DNA of 64,000 nt. Source: Streptomyces sp. WZ-12. Its GTDB lineage: Bacteria; Actinomycetota; Actinomycetes; Streptomycetales; Streptomycetaceae. The number at the start of each line of letters is the position of its first letter. Within the stretch, counting starts at the first letter, position 1. The notes under the pieces were generated by a model, which was not told the origin of the DNA, searched no databases, and saw nothing but the letters and a program-made list of their open reading frames with translations. This document shows positions 8,611-17,321 of the stretch, one piece after another. The stretch lies in contig NZ_CP118574.1 of assembly GCF_028898845.1 (NCBI RefSeq), positions 7,551,001-7,615,000 on the forward strand, given 5' to 3'. The position numbers and the translations under genes are program-made.

Positions 8611-9606
8611 ATGCACACCACACCTCACTCCGCCCTGCCCGTGGGCCGGGGGCTGGCCTACGTCTCGCTCGCCGCCACCGCCTGGGGTACCGCCGGCGCG
8701 GCCGCCGCCCGCCTCTACCGGGGCAGCGGGCTCGGCCCCCTCGCCCTCACCTTCTGGCGCACCTTCGGTGGCCTGCTGCTCCTGCTCGCCGTACGGGCGG
8801 TGCGGCGACACCGCACCAGCGCCGCGCACGGAGCCACCCCGCTCCCCACCGAGCCGCTCCGCCGCCGCGCCGCGCGGCTCGCGGTCACCGGCCTCGCCCT
8901 CGCCGTCTTCCAAGCCGCCTACTTCGCCTCGGTGGAAGCCACCGGCCTGGCCGTCGGCACCGTCGTCACCATGGGCGCCGGCCCCGTCCTCATCGCCGTC
9001 GGAGCGCGCTTCACCATGGGCGAACGGCTGGGCGTCGGCGGCATCTTGGCCGTCGCCGGGGCACTGACCGGCCTGCTCGTCCTCGTCGTCGGCGGCGACG
9101 GCACCGCCACCGTCTGCCCGGCCGGCGTCGGTTACGCCCTGCTCTCCGCCGCCGGCTGCGCGGTGCTGACCCTGACCACCCGCCGACTCGGCAGGGGCGG
9201 CGGCAACGATCCCTACGCCGCAACGGCCGGCGCGTTCGCGGCCGGCGCGCTGTGCCTGCTGCCCCTCGCCGCGGCCGAGGGGCTCTGGCCGCACGCCCAC
9301 GACCTGGGGCGCAGCCTGTCCCTCCTCGGCTACATCGCCGCCGTCCCCACCGCCCTCGCCTACGGCCTCTACTTCGCCGGCCTGGCCGCCGTACGGGCCG
9401 CGACCGCTTCGGTGGTCTCCCTGATCGAACCGGTCTCGGCGGCGGCCGTCGCGGTGCTGTTCCTCGGGGAACGGCTCACCGCGGCGACGGTGGCCGGCAC
9501 CACGGTCCTGCTGACGGCCGTCGGGGGGCTCGCGGTGACGGAGGCGCGGGGTGGGGGCCGGGGGCGCCGCCGAGAGCGGGGTCGGGTCCGCCGTCAACTG
9601 GGGTAG
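8611..9606 (+). CDS. EamA family drug/metabolite transporter
   Basis: A 331-residue membrane transporter, two EamA repeats, about ten spans. It begins directly with the first helix ([24 protein letters not shown]) and has [14 protein letters not shown]; the C-terminal repeat carries [29 protein letters not shown] lies about 10 bases before the ATG at 8611. It is a same-direction neighbour of the EamA gene at 7251 but not a recent duplicate, since the sequences differ throughout. The polar Arg/Gly-rich C-terminal tail of about 25 residues is cytoplasmic. Function beyond export of a small metabolite cannot be stated. Confidence 0.88.
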   Translation: MHTTPHSALPVGRGLAYVSLAATAWGTAGAAAARLYRGSGLGPLALTFWRTFGGLLLLLAVRAVRRHRTSAAHGATPLPTEPLRRRAARLAVTGLALAVFQAAYFASVEATGLAVGTVVTMGAGPVLIAVGARFTMGERLGVGGILAVAGALTGLLVLVVGGDGTATVCPAGVGYALLSAAGCAVLTLTTRRLGRGGGNDPYAATAGAFAAGALCLLPLAAAEGLWPHAHDLGRSLSLLGYIAAVPTALAYGLYFAGLAAVRAATASVVSLIEPVSAAAVAVLFLGERLTAATVAGTTVLLTAVGGLAVTEARGGGRGRRRERGRVRRQLG

Positions 9607-9850
9607 TGGCGGGGTGGCTGGTCCTACGAGGGCGGGGACTACCGGACCTGGGGGTTCATGGGGCCTGTGGGACCTGCGGTGTCTGTAGGGCCGGCCGCCG
9701 GGACGCGTTCCCGTTTGGGGGGCGTGAGCTCCCCCGTCCGCTCGGGCGCAACCGTGTGCGCGGAAGGCCCGGGTGAGGCGGTGGGGCCACAAACCGGCGG
9801 ACTCTCGGGCGAGTTGGGGGCGTTCCGCTCTCGGCTTCCCGCTCCCGCGC

Positions 9851-10465
9851 TCACTGCTCGTCGGCGTCCGCCGCGCGCGACCGGGGCTTGGCGCGCACGT
9901 GGATGCGCTCGCCCTGCCGTCCGAAGAGGCTGAGCACCTCCACCGGCCCGTCCCCGGTGCTCCCGAACCAGTGCGGCAACCGGGTGTCGAACTCGGCGGC
10001 CTCGCCGGCCCCCATCACCAGGTCATGATCGGCCAACACCAACCGCAGCCGCCCCGCCAGCACATACAGCCACTCGTAGCCCTCGTGTGTGCACGGCTCC
10101 GGGGTGCGGCGCTCGGCCGGGATGACCATCTTGAACGTCTGCAACGGGCCGGGGTGGCGGGTCAGCGGCAGCACCGTGGAGCCGTTCAACTGCCGCGGCT
10201 TCAAGCGGATCCGCGGATCGCCGACCTCGGGCGCCCCGACCAGCTCGTCCAAGGGCACCTGATGGGCCTGCGCGATGGGGAGCAGCAGCTCCAGACTGGG
10301 GCGGCGCTGACCGGACTCCAGACGGGACAGGGTGCTCTTGGAGATCCCGGTGGCCTCCGCCAGGGCGGACAGCGTCACACCGCGCTCCGTCCGCAACCGC
10401 TTGAGACGTGGGCCGACCTCGGCGAGGGCCTGGGAAATGGCAGCAGTGTGTTCCACATCGCCCAT
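9851..10465 (-). CDS. XRE family regulator with cupin sensor domain
   Basis: A 204-residue regulator. An XRE helix-turn-helix occupies residues 15-70 (GPRLKRLRTERGVTLSALAEATGISKSTLSRLESGQ), and a cupin barrel follows at about 110-185 (THEGYEWLYVLAGRLRLVL and DTRLPHWFG). This two-domain type senses a small ligand. The gene is divergent from a flavin oxidoreductase with an 82-base gap, a pairing I recall from other streptomycetes, so it probably controls that gene. The ATG at 10465 precedes the HTH by a normal distance; the frame stays open upstream only because it is antisense to the partner gene. Confidence 0.9.
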   Translation of the reverse strand: MGDVEHTAAISQALAEVGPRLKRLRTERGVTLSALAEATGISKSTLSRLESGQRRPSLELLLPIAQAHQVPLDELVGAPEVGDPRIRLKPRQLNGSTVLPLTRHPGPLQTFKMVIPAERRTPEPCTHEGYEWLYVLAGRLRLVLADHDLVMGAGEAAEFDTRLPHWFGSTGDGPVEVLSLFGRQGERIHVRAKPRSRAADADEQ

Positions 10466-10488
10466 TGCACCGCTCGTTCCCGAATTTG

Positions 10489-10502
10489 GCAACAAAGATT
10501 GC
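10489..10502. promoter_or_regulatory. Inverted repeat in the XRE-cupin/oxidoreductase gap
   Basis: GCAA-N6-TTGC sits in the middle of the 82-base divergent spacer, in an A+T-rich patch of 20 bases. It is a reasonable operator for the XRE-cupin protein, by position only. Confidence 0.4.
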
Positions 10503-10547
10503 TGCGACGGCGACGGGTCGCGCAGCCTGTGGGCGGAGGTGATCGCG

Positions 10548-11567
10548 ATGAGCGAGACGAACAACCGCCCCGAGACGGGGCCGGAGAGCGACACGGACGA
10601 AGCGGCCGCGGCGCACCGCGAGGGCGTCCCGGCCGGTGAGACGGACCGGGACGTCGTGGTCATCGGGGCCGGCGCCGCCGGACTCAACGCGGCGCTGGTC
10701 CTGGCCCGGGCCCGCCGACGGGTCACCGTGATCGACGGCGGAGCGCCGCGCAACGCACCGGCGCATCGGATGCACGGCTTCCTCAGCCGGGACGGCATGA
10801 CACCCGCGGCCCTCCTGGAGGTCGGTCGGGCCGAACTGGCCACCTATGGGGCCGAGATCATCACCGGGCACGTCGCCGGGCTCACCCCCGACCTCGGCGT
10901 ACGGCTCGCGGGCGGCCCCGAGCTCCGGGCCCGCCGCGTCCTGGTGGCCACCGGACTGCGCGACGAACTCCCCGAAATCCCCGGAATACGGGAGCGCTGG
11001 GGCCGGGACCTGCTGCACTGCCCGTACTGCCACGGCTACGAGGTGCGCGACCAGCCGCTCGGGGTGCTGGGCACCCACCCCGGCGCGATCCACCAGGCGT
11101 TGCTGCTGCGACAGTGGTCCGACGACGTCGTCTTCTTCCCGCACGACCTGGCCCCGACGGACGACGAGCGGGAGCGCCTGGCGGCACGCGGCGTGCGGAG
11201 CGTCGAGGGAACGGTCAAGCGGCTGGTGATCGAGGACGACCGGCTGCGCGGCGTCGAACTCGCCGAGGGGCGGGTGGTGCCGCGCGCCGCGGTCTACGTC
11301 GTCCCGCGGATGGTGCCGCGGGACGCCCTGCTCACCGAACTCGGCTGCGCCCGCAACGAGGACGGTCGGGTGATCACCGATCCATCGGGGCGGACCAGCG
11401 TGCCCGGGGTGTGGGCCGCGGGGAACGTGGTCGACCCACGCGCCCAGGTGGTGACGGCCGCCGGAATGGGGACGTCCGCCGCCTTCACCCTCAATCTCGA
11501 TCTGGTGGAGGAGGAGGTCGAACGGGCAGTGGCGGACCGCCGGGCGCGGGCCGGCGCGGGTCGCTGA
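10548..11567 (+). CDS. NAD(P)/FAD-dependent oxidoreductase, thioredoxin-reductase-like
   Basis: A 339-residue flavoprotein. The FAD-binding Rossmann motif is VVVIGAGAAGLNAAL near residue 38, followed by the second FAD motif late in the chain (SVPGVWAAGNVVDP). The redox centre reads CPYCHGYE at about residue 160, unlike the CATC/CAVC of true thioredoxin reductases. This His-containing CxxCH form occurs in a broad set of actinobacterial oxidoreductases and resembles dithiol oxidases. The NADPH-binding glycine motif is weak (VLGTHPGAIHQALLL). GGCGGAGGT precedes ATG 10548. Likely controlled by the divergent XRE-cupin gene; the substrate is unknown. Confidence 0.85.
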   Translation: MSETNNRPETGPESDTDEAAAAHREGVPAGETDRDVVVIGAGAAGLNAALVLARARRRVTVIDGGAPRNAPAHRMHGFLSRDGMTPAALLEVGRAELATYGAEIITGHVAGLTPDLGVRLAGGPELRARRVLVATGLRDELPEIPGIRERWGRDLLHCPYCHGYEVRDQPLGVLGTHPGAIHQALLLRQWSDDVVFFPHDLAPTDDERERLAARGVRSVEGTVKRLVIEDDRLRGVELAEGRVVPRAAVYVVPRMVPRDALLTELGCARNEDGRVITDPSGRTSVPGVWAAGNVVDPRAQVVTAAGMGTSAAFTLNLDLVEEEVERAVADRRARAGAGR

Positions 11568-11596
11568 CGGGAGGGGCGGGGCGAGGAGGGGCCAAG

Positions 11597-11630
11597 GCGC
11601 CCCGGGGAGCGGGCAGCTCTCCGGGGGCGC
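11597..11630. terminator. Hairpin between convergent oxidoreductase and PaiB genes
   Basis: Arms GCGCCCCGGGGAGC (11597-11610) and GCTCTCCGGGGGCGC (11616-11630) pair almost perfectly around a GGGCA loop, between two convergent genes. Confidence 0.65.
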
Positions 11631-11696
11631 TCGTCGGGTGCACTCCTACGGGCCGGGCCAGGTCGATGTGGCCCGGGCTGAACCGGAACCGCCTAG

Positions 11697-12374
11697 CTAG
11701 TGCCGTGTGTCCGGCCCGTCCGTCGCGGGTGCGGCATTGCGGGCGGCCGCGAGGCGGCGCAGTTGGTGGCGGCGGGCCGCGACGTCGCCGGGGCCGTTCC
11801 GGTCGGCGAGCCGCTCCGAGATGCGGTGCTGGACCGTCTCGCTCCGCTTGCCGCCGTACTTGAACTTCGCCCGTATGTCGTGCACTTCGAGGCGCAGTCC
11901 ACGGATGCCGGGCAACTGCCGCCCGTAGGGGGCCTCGCCGGCGACTACCTGGGCCGAGCCGCCGTCCGGCTGGAAGTGCGCCATCTGCCGCTGCAACAGC
12001 GTGGCCTTGGTCTCCAGGTCGTCCACAACGTGTGCGGTGCAGATGAGTTGGGCCGCCGCGTAGAAGCTGGTGGGGACGCCGTGCTCGGGCGGCTGGTCCT
12101 CGTTCGCCTGCCAGGGGCCGGGGATGAAGGTGTAGTCGTCGACGACGCTGAGCAGGACCGTCGGTCGGTCCTGCAACGCGGACCAGATGGGGTTCGGGCG
12201 GGCGAGGTGGGTGACGGCCTCGCGGTGGGCGGGGTCGTAGGCGAAGTGCAGCGGCTGGACCCACGGAGGCTCTCCGGGGGCGCCGTTGACGGCGAGCTGC
12301 CCGAAGTCGTGCCCGGCCAGCCACTCCTGCCATTCGGCGTCGTCGGTGGGGGCGTCCCAGGGGTGGATGAGCAT
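11697..12374 (-). CDS. PaiB-type FMN-binding negative transcriptional regulator family
   Basis: A 225-residue split-barrel FMN-binding protein of the PaiB family. Typical stretches are FGQLAVNGAPGEPPWVQPLHF, NPIWSALQDRPTVLLSVV with FIPGPW, and near the C-terminus KATLLQRQMAHFQPDGG. Despite the family name, related split-barrel proteins are often flavin enzymes. It starts 9 bases after the stop of the PPOX gene and almost certainly shares its transcript. The position opposite a MocR regulator suggests a link to vitamin B6 or amine metabolism, which is inference from context. Confidence 0.85.
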   Translation of the reverse strand: MLIHPWDAPTDDAEWQEWLAGHDFGQLAVNGAPGEPPWVQPLHFAYDPAHREAVTHLARPNPIWSALQDRPTVLLSVVDDYTFIPGPWQANEDQPPEHGVPTSFYAAAQLICTAHVVDDLETKATLLQRQMAHFQPDGGSAQVVAGEAPYGRQLPGIRGLRLEVHDIRAKFKYGGKRSETVQHRISERLADRNGPGDVAARRHQLRRLAAARNAAPATDGPDTRH

Positions 12375-12383
12375 CGAGGCTCC

Positions 12384-13052
12384 TCAGCGGGCGGAGAGGT
12401 AGTCCGGCGTGGGGATACCGGGAGCGAGGTCATCGGCCGCTATCGGCGCACCGTACACGGGGGAGACGGGGAGCACGCCGCTCCAGTGGGGCAGGCCGAG
12501 GTCCTCGGGCTCGTCGCTGGGGCCGCCGGTGCGGATCTTCGCGGAGACCTCGCGCAGATCGAGGCGGATCACCGCCGTCGCGGCCAACTCCTTGGCGTTG
12601 GCGGGGCGGGAGTCCGCGGCGCGGCCGGGCAGGACGTGCTCGACGAGGGCGTCGAGCGCGGCCGTCTTCTCGTCCGGGTCGGTGACCTGGTGGGCGGTGC
12701 CGTGGGCGACGACGCTGCGGTAGTTGATGGAGTGGTGGAACGCGGACCTGGCGAGGACCAGGCCGTCGACGTGGGTGACGGTGACGCAGACCGGGAGGCC
12801 GGGATCGGTGCCCCGCTCGCCGGTCATCCGCAGCGGGCGCGAGCCGGTCGAACCGTGGAGGTAGAGGTGGTCGTCGACCCGGGCGTAGAGGGTCGGCAGG
12901 ACGACCGGGGCGCCGTCGCGGACGAAGCCGAGGTGGCAGACGTAGCCCTCGTCGAGGATCGCGTGCACCGTGGCCTCGTCGTAGCTGGCACGCTCCCGGG
13001 CCCGGGTCGGGACGGTGCGGTCCGTCGCGGCGAAAGACTTTGCCTCGGTCAT
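12384..13052 (-). CDS. Pyridoxamine 5'-phosphate oxidase family protein
   Basis: A 222-residue FMN-binding split-barrel protein (PPOX class). Features are HAILDEGYVCHLGFVRDGAP, LYLHGSTGSRPLRM and AFHHSINYRSVVAHG, the streptomycete pattern. The ATG at 13052 is preferred over 13064 because GGAG lies 6 bases upstream of it. The gene is the first of a two-gene unit with the PaiB gene and is divergent from a MocR-type regulator, whose family often controls vitamin-B6-related genes. The two 5' ends are only 35 bases apart, so one palindrome can control both. Confidence 0.85.
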   Translation of the reverse strand: MTEAKSFAATDRTVPTRARERASYDEATVHAILDEGYVCHLGFVRDGAPVVLPTLYARVDDHLYLHGSTGSRPLRMTGERGTDPGLPVCVTVTHVDGLVLARSAFHHSINYRSVVAHGTAHQVTDPDEKTAALDALVEHVLPGRAADSRPANAKELAATAVIRLDLREVSAKIRTGGPSDEPEDLGLPHWSGVLPVSPVYGAPIAADDLAPGIPTPDYLSAR

Positions 13053-13080
13053 TGCCAACTCCATTGCACTAGTGCATAAT
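13052..13080 (+). promoter_or_regulatory. Promoter of the MocR gene, probably leaderless
   Basis: TTGCCA (13052-13057), a 17-base spacer and CATAAT (13075-13080) match a vegetative promoter. The GTG start codon at 13088 falls 7 bases after the -10, so the transcript should begin at or near the start codon. A perfect palindrome GCACTAGTGC (13066-13075) fills the spacer and is the likely operator for both divergent genes. Confidence 0.6.
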
Positions 13081-13087
13081 CAACTTT

Positions 13088-14419
13088 GTGCTAGGAGAGT
13101 ATCGGATCGAAGGGCGGCGCGCATCGGAAATTGCCGCAAGTGTTGAGCGAGCCGTCGGTGCGGGCGAGCTCCAACCAGGCGAAGTCCTGCCCCCGCTCAG
13201 GGAGTTGGCCGTCTATCTGGAGGTGAACCCCAACACGGTCGCGGCCGCATATCGCACGCTCCGCGACCGCGGAGTGATCGAGACGGCCGGCCGGCGCGGC
13301 AGCCGAGTCCGCCCCCGACCCGCCAGCACCTCGCGCGAGGCGGTGCGGGTGGTGGCACCCCCCGGCGTCCGGAACGTCGCCGACGGCAACCCCGACCCGG
13401 CCCTGCTCCCCTCCCTTGGGGAAGCATTCGCCGAAGCCGCCGCGCGCAACGCACACCGCCCCGTCCTCTACGGCATGCCCGCCGTTGACGACGACTTCGA
13501 GGCGCTCGCCCGAGCCGCCTTCCTCCGTGCCGGGCTGCCCGAAGGTCCCATCGCCGTCGCCAGCGGTTCGCTCGACGCCATCGAGCGCGTCCTCGCGGCA
13601 CACTTGCGCCCCGGCGACGCGGTAGCGGTCGAAGACCCGGGCTGGGGCAGCCTGTTGGACCTCATCCCGGCACTCAGCCTGCGCCCCGTACCCGTCGGGG
13701 TGGACGACGACGGCCCGATGCCCGACCGGCTGGCGGCGGCGCTCAAGCAGGGGGTCCGCGCGGTGGTCGTCACCGACCGCGCGCAGAACCCCACGGGCGC
13801 CGCCATCAGCGCCCCCCGCGCCGCCGAGCTCCGCACCCTCCTGGCCGGGCACCCCGGAGTGCTCCTCATCGAGGACGACCACGGCCACGGCATAGTCGAC
13901 CTCCCGCTGCACCGCCTCTCCGGTGTCACCGACCACTGGGTCCTGGTCCGCTCGACGGCCAAGGCATACGGTCCCGACCTGCGCCTGGCCGCCCTCACCG
14001 GCGACACCGTCACCGTCGACCGGGTCCGAGGACGCCAGCGCCTCGGCCCCGGCTGGGTGAGCCACCTGCTCCAACGCGCCGTCGTCCACCTCTGGAGAAC
14101 GTCCGCGATCGACCCCACCGCGGTCGCAGCCGCCTACGGCGAGCGTCGCGACGCGCTCATACAGGCTCTGGAGCAGCGCGGGGTACGGGCCCACGGCCGC
14201 AGCGGGATGAACGTCTGGGTACCGGTCCCCGACGAGACCAGCGCGGTGGCCCGCCTCCTGCACTCCGGCTGGGCGGTCGCCCCCGGCGCCCGCTTCCGCA
14301 TGCAGTCACCCCCTGGCATCCGAATCACCGTCTCCGGCCTCACCGCCGACGACACCGTCCCCCTCGCCGACGCGGTCGCCGAGGCCAGGGGGGCGGGGGA
14401 GGCGCGGCGGTATGAGTGA
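13088..14419 (+). CDS. MocR/GntR family regulator with aminotransferase domain
   Basis: A 443-residue regulator of the MocR type. An N-terminal GntR winged helix is at residues 8-72 (VLPPLRELAVYLEVNPNTVAAAYRTLRDRGVI), then a class I/II aminotransferase-like domain of about 340 residues. The PLP lysine is in VRSTAKAYGPDLRLA, and VTDRAQNPTGAAIS with LIEDDHGH supply the usual PLP contacts. MocR proteins bind PLP as effector and rarely transaminate. It reads GTG at 13088 with no ribosome site, consistent with the leaderless promoter. Divergence from the PPOX/PaiB unit strongly suggests it regulates them. Confidence 0.9.
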   Translation: MLGEYRIEGRRASEIAASVERAVGAGELQPGEVLPPLRELAVYLEVNPNTVAAAYRTLRDRGVIETAGRRGSRVRPRPASTSREAVRVVAPPGVRNVADGNPDPALLPSLGEAFAEAAARNAHRPVLYGMPAVDDDFEALARAAFLRAGLPEGPIAVASGSLDAIERVLAAHLRPGDAVAVEDPGWGSLLDLIPALSLRPVPVGVDDDGPMPDRLAAALKQGVRAVVVTDRAQNPTGAAISAPRAAELRTLLAGHPGVLLIEDDHGHGIVDLPLHRLSGVTDHWVLVRSTAKAYGPDLRLAALTGDTVTVDRVRGRQRLGPGWVSHLLQRAVVHLWRTSAIDPTAVAAAYGERRDALIQALEQRGVRAHGRSGMNVWVPVPDETSAVARLLHSGWAVAPGARFRMQSPPGIRITVSGLTADDTVPLADAVAEARGAGEARRYE

Positions 14420-14897
14420 GGAGTGGGCGCGGGGTGGGGGCTGGGCGCCGTAGGAAGGCCGGGGTGGGGTGGGCGTCGATGGTGGGCCGGAGGGTGAGGT
14501 GCGGGTGTGTTGGTGAGGTGGTGGTGGCGGGTGGGATGGGGGACCCCCGGGGGGGAGGGAAAGGAGAGGTGTGTCGCCGAAGGCGTCGGCTGATGGCCAA
14601 GCGCGCGGCCTTAGGCGGGGGTGTTGGTGCTGGGGGAAGCAAGAAAGGGGGGCTCACGTGGCGGCGGGAGCCTTGGCGAGCGTAGAAGGGGGAGGACGCG
14701 CCTGAGGGGAGTGGTGAAGGCGTTAACCCCCGGGCGAGGGCCGGGGGTTGGGTGGTAGTCGCCGGATTGGGGGCTGCCGGTTTAGCTTCCGCCGGCTCGG
14801 CTCGCCTCAGCTCTGCTCGCCTCAGCTCTGCTCGGTTTGGCTTAGCCGTGTCCGGCTTGGCCCGGGGCTGCTGCTTCGAGGCGGTGATCGTGGTCGG
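14420..14897. other. Intergenic, 478 bp, hairpin and short repeats
   Basis: Lies between convergent MocR and EamA genes. It holds G-rich simple sequence, a strong hairpin at 14725-14749, and two copies of a CTCGCCTCAGCTCTG unit near 14801-14833. No frame looks coding. Confidence 0.5.
14725..14749. terminator. Hairpin between convergent MocR and EamA genes
   Basis: Perfect arms AACCCCCGG (14725-14733) and CCGGGGGTT (14741-14749) with a 7-base loop, 150 bases downstream of the EamA stop on the minus strand. Confidence 0.6.
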
Positions 14898-15902
14898 TTA
14901 CGGGGTACGGGGCTTGCTCTGGGTGAGGGCCGCGCCCGCCAGGACGATGAGGGCGCCGACGGGTGTGTTCCAGGTGAGGTGCTCGTCGAGCAGTGCCACG
15001 CCGGCCGCGGTGGCGATGACCGGGATGAAGTAGGTGACCATCTGGGCCGTGGTGGGCCCGACCTCCGCGACCATGCCGTACTGCAGGAGGAAAGCGACGC
15101 CGGTGCCCAGTGCGCCCAGGCCGAAGACGGCGAGCACGGGGACGAGTGGGAACGCGGTCGGCATCGGGGTGAACAGCGCGGTGACGACGGCCAGTTGGAG
15201 AGTCGCGAGCAGTAGTTGGGTGCTGGACATGGCGAGGTGCGAGTGCTCGTCCCGGGCGAGGGTGCGCCGGACGTAGATCCAGCCGATGGGGTAGCTCAGC
15301 GAGGCGCCCAGTGCCATGGCGGTACCCGTCAGATCGACCCCGGAGAAGCCCTGCCAGGCGCCGAGGACGGTGAGGACGCCGAGGAATCCGAGTCCGAGGC
15401 CCGCGACCCGGCGCCGGCTGGGCCGGTCCTCGGAGAGCGCCACGATCGACAGCAGCATGCCCCACAGCGGCGAGGTGGCGTTGCAGATGCTGGCCAAGGT
15501 GGAGGGGATGGTCAGCTCGGCGTAGGCGAAGAGGGAGAACGGAAGCGAGTTGAGGAGGAAGGCCGCGACGGTGAGGTGCCCCCAGGTGCGGGCGGAGCGG
15601 GGGAGGCGTTCGCGCTTGACGACGAGGAACACCAGCAACACCAGCGCGCCGAACGCCACGCGTCCCAGGGTGACTTGGAGCGGCGCGAACCCCTCGGTGC
15701 CCAGTTTGATGAAGAGGAAGCTGAAGCCCCAGACCAGGCAGAGGAGGGCGAAACGCACCTGCCAGGCGCTGCCGCGGCGCGGTGCGGGCCTGTCCGGATG
15801 AGGGCGCGGGGTATCGCGGTGGTTGGCGGGTGCGGGGCTGGGGGCCGGGGCGGCGGAGGGGGATGCGGGAGATCCGGTGGACGCGTCGGTGGTGGTGCTC
15901 AT
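14898..15902 (-). CDS. EamA family drug/metabolite transporter
   Basis: A 334-residue DMT exporter with two EamA repeats, preceded by a 45-residue Pro/Ala/Ser-rich arm. Membrane motifs include FALLCLVWGFSFLFIKLG, LGRVAFGALVLLVFL and VTYFIPVIATAAGVALLDEHL. The ATG at 15902 is the first start after the divergent LysR gene's control region and has no clear ribosome site (AGACACC precedes it). The 75-base gap to the LysR regulator and opposite orientation are the classic sign of LysR control. The exported compound is unknown. Confidence 0.88.
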   Translation of the reverse strand: MSTTTDASTGSPASPSAAPAPSPAPANHRDTPRPHPDRPAPRRGSAWQVRFALLCLVWGFSFLFIKLGTEGFAPLQVTLGRVAFGALVLLVFLVVKRERLPRSARTWGHLTVAAFLLNSLPFSLFAYAELTIPSTLASICNATSPLWGMLLSIVALSEDRPSRRRVAGLGLGFLGVLTVLGAWQGFSGVDLTGTAMALGASLSYPIGWIYVRRTLARDEHSHLAMSSTQLLLATLQLAVVTALFTPMPTAFPLVPVLAVFGLGALGTGVAFLLQYGMVAEVGPTTAQMVTYFIPVIATAAGVALLDEHLTWNTPVGALIVLAGAALTQSKPRTP

Positions 15903-15926
15903 GGTGTCTACGATGCAGCGAAGCAA

Positions 15927-15975
15927 ATTCGTAGCACAAGCGAGAATTAATGGCAGGTATCGCTTAGCATTGCTT
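15927..15975. promoter_or_regulatory. Divergent LysR/EamA control region
   Basis: An imperfect dyad ATTCG...CGAGAAT (15927-15947) fits a LysR box. TAGCAT (15965-15970) lies 7 bases before the LysR ATG and TTGCTT (15970-15975) is the inverse of AAGCAA at 15921-15926. The LysR gene lacks a ribosome site, so its transcript may be leaderless. Confidence 0.45.
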
Positions 15976-15977
15976 AC

Positions 15978-16931
15978 ATGTTGAATCTTGATCGCCTCCG
16001 GACCTTGTCCGCGATCGCCCGGCACGGTTCGGTCAGCGCGGCTGCCGAGGGGCTCCACGTGACGACCTCGGCGGTCTCGCAGCAGATCGCCAAGCTGGAG
16101 CGCGAGACCGGGCAGCAACTGCTGGCGAAGAACGGGCGGGGGGTCCGGCTCACCGATGCCGGACGGTTGCTCGCCGATCATGCCGGGCGGATCCTGTCCC
16201 AGGTGGAGCTGGCTCAGGCTGAGTTGGAAGCACATCGCGGGCAGCCGGTGGGTGAGCTGCGGATGGGGGCCTTCCCGACGGCGGCGCGTGGGCTCTTCCC
16301 CTCCGCGCTCGTTGCGCTACGTGCCGAACACCCGCAACTTCGCCCGAGGCTTTACGAGTTGGAGCCGGACGAGTCGGTGCGTGGTGTGGTGCGGGGCGAT
16401 GTCGATGTGGCCGTTGTTCTCGACTGGTACAACCGGCCGCTCCCCGTGCCCGAAGGGCTGGCGAAGGCGCCGTTGCTCGACGATCCCTCGGACGTGGCGA
16501 TGCCGTCGGACCACCCGTTGGCCGGGCGCCGGTACGTGGAACTGGAGGAGTTCGCGGACGACGAGTGGATCTCCTGGCCGCAGGCGGAGTTCTGCCATGA
16601 CTGGTTGATGTTCACGCTACGGAGCAAGGGTGTTGAGCCGCGCATCTCGCACATGGCCGAGGAGCATCACACCCAGCTTGCCCTGATCGCGGCGGGGTTG
16701 GGCGTTGCGGTCGCGCCGCGGCTGGGGCGGGGGCCGGTGCCGGACGGGGTGAGCGTGGTGCCGGTGCGTGACCCGATGCGGCGCCATGTCTACGCGATCT
16801 GGCGTGCGGACGCGGATCGTCGGCCCTCGATCAGGGCGGCCGTGGAGGCGCTGCGGAAGGCCGGCGAGCGCGTGGAGTCGGGGATAGGAGTGGAAGGGAG
16901 GCGTTCGGCGGGGGCGGGGCGTGGGGTGTAG
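15978..16931 (+). CDS. LysR family transcriptional regulator
   Basis: A 317-residue LysR regulator. The winged HTH is at residues 3-62 (LDRLRTLSAIARHGSVSAAAEGLHVTTSAVSQQIAKLERE), then a periplasmic-binding-protein-like effector domain with VGELRMGAFPTAARGLFPSAL and HHTQLALIAAGLGVAVAPRL. The last 30 residues are Gly/Arg-rich and probably unstructured. No ribosome site precedes ATG 15978; a -10-like TAGCAT 7 bases upstream points to a leaderless message. It almost certainly controls the divergent EamA exporter. Confidence 0.9.
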   Translation: MLNLDRLRTLSAIARHGSVSAAAEGLHVTTSAVSQQIAKLERETGQQLLAKNGRGVRLTDAGRLLADHAGRILSQVELAQAELEAHRGQPVGELRMGAFPTAARGLFPSALVALRAEHPQLRPRLYELEPDESVRGVVRGDVDVAVVLDWYNRPLPVPEGLAKAPLLDDPSDVAMPSDHPLAGRRYVELEEFADDEWISWPQAEFCHDWLMFTLRSKGVEPRISHMAEEHHTQLALIAAGLGVAVAPRLGRGPVPDGVSVVPVRDPMRRHVYAIWRADADRRPSIRAAVEALRKAGERVESGIGVEGRRSAGAGRGV

Positions 16932-17321
16932 GCGGTCCGTGGGGTGGGTGGGGTGAGGGAGTTGGGTGGGATGGCGGGGGCTGCGCGCAGTTCTTGGGCT
17001 TCCCCCCCGCCCCGCCCACCCCCACCCCCACCCCCACCCCCGCCTCCCTCCCCGCCAAGCCGCTCCGCCGCGCGCCCTTCCTCCGATCGCCCCGGGCATG
17101 CCGAACAACCCTGGTAGGGCGGGGACCCGAACGGCCCTGGTGCAGGCCGGGACCCGGACGGTGTGCCGTTGGCCCCGCCCGCTCGCTCCGGGCACGCCCA
17201 ACGCCCCCCGGCAGGCGGCGACTTGAATGACGTGCCGGGGCGTCCGCTCGGTGTTCCTCCGGTCCTCCGCTCCTTCCTTCGCCGCCGGTCGGTGCGACCG
17301 AAGCCTCCAAGTGCGTGGTGT
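16932..17321. other. Intergenic, 390 bp, C-rich simple repeat
   Basis: Between the ends of convergent LysR and carboxyltransferase genes. Four copies of a CCCCCA hexamer run from about 17017 to 17042. Near 17119-17160 the phrase GGGACCCG(A/G)ACGG occurs twice. No gene was seen. Confidence 0.5.

Noticed and set aside
17017..17042. Runs of CCCCCA that look like a spaced repeat array
   Set aside because: A simple hexamer repeat without unique spacers; not a CRISPR array.
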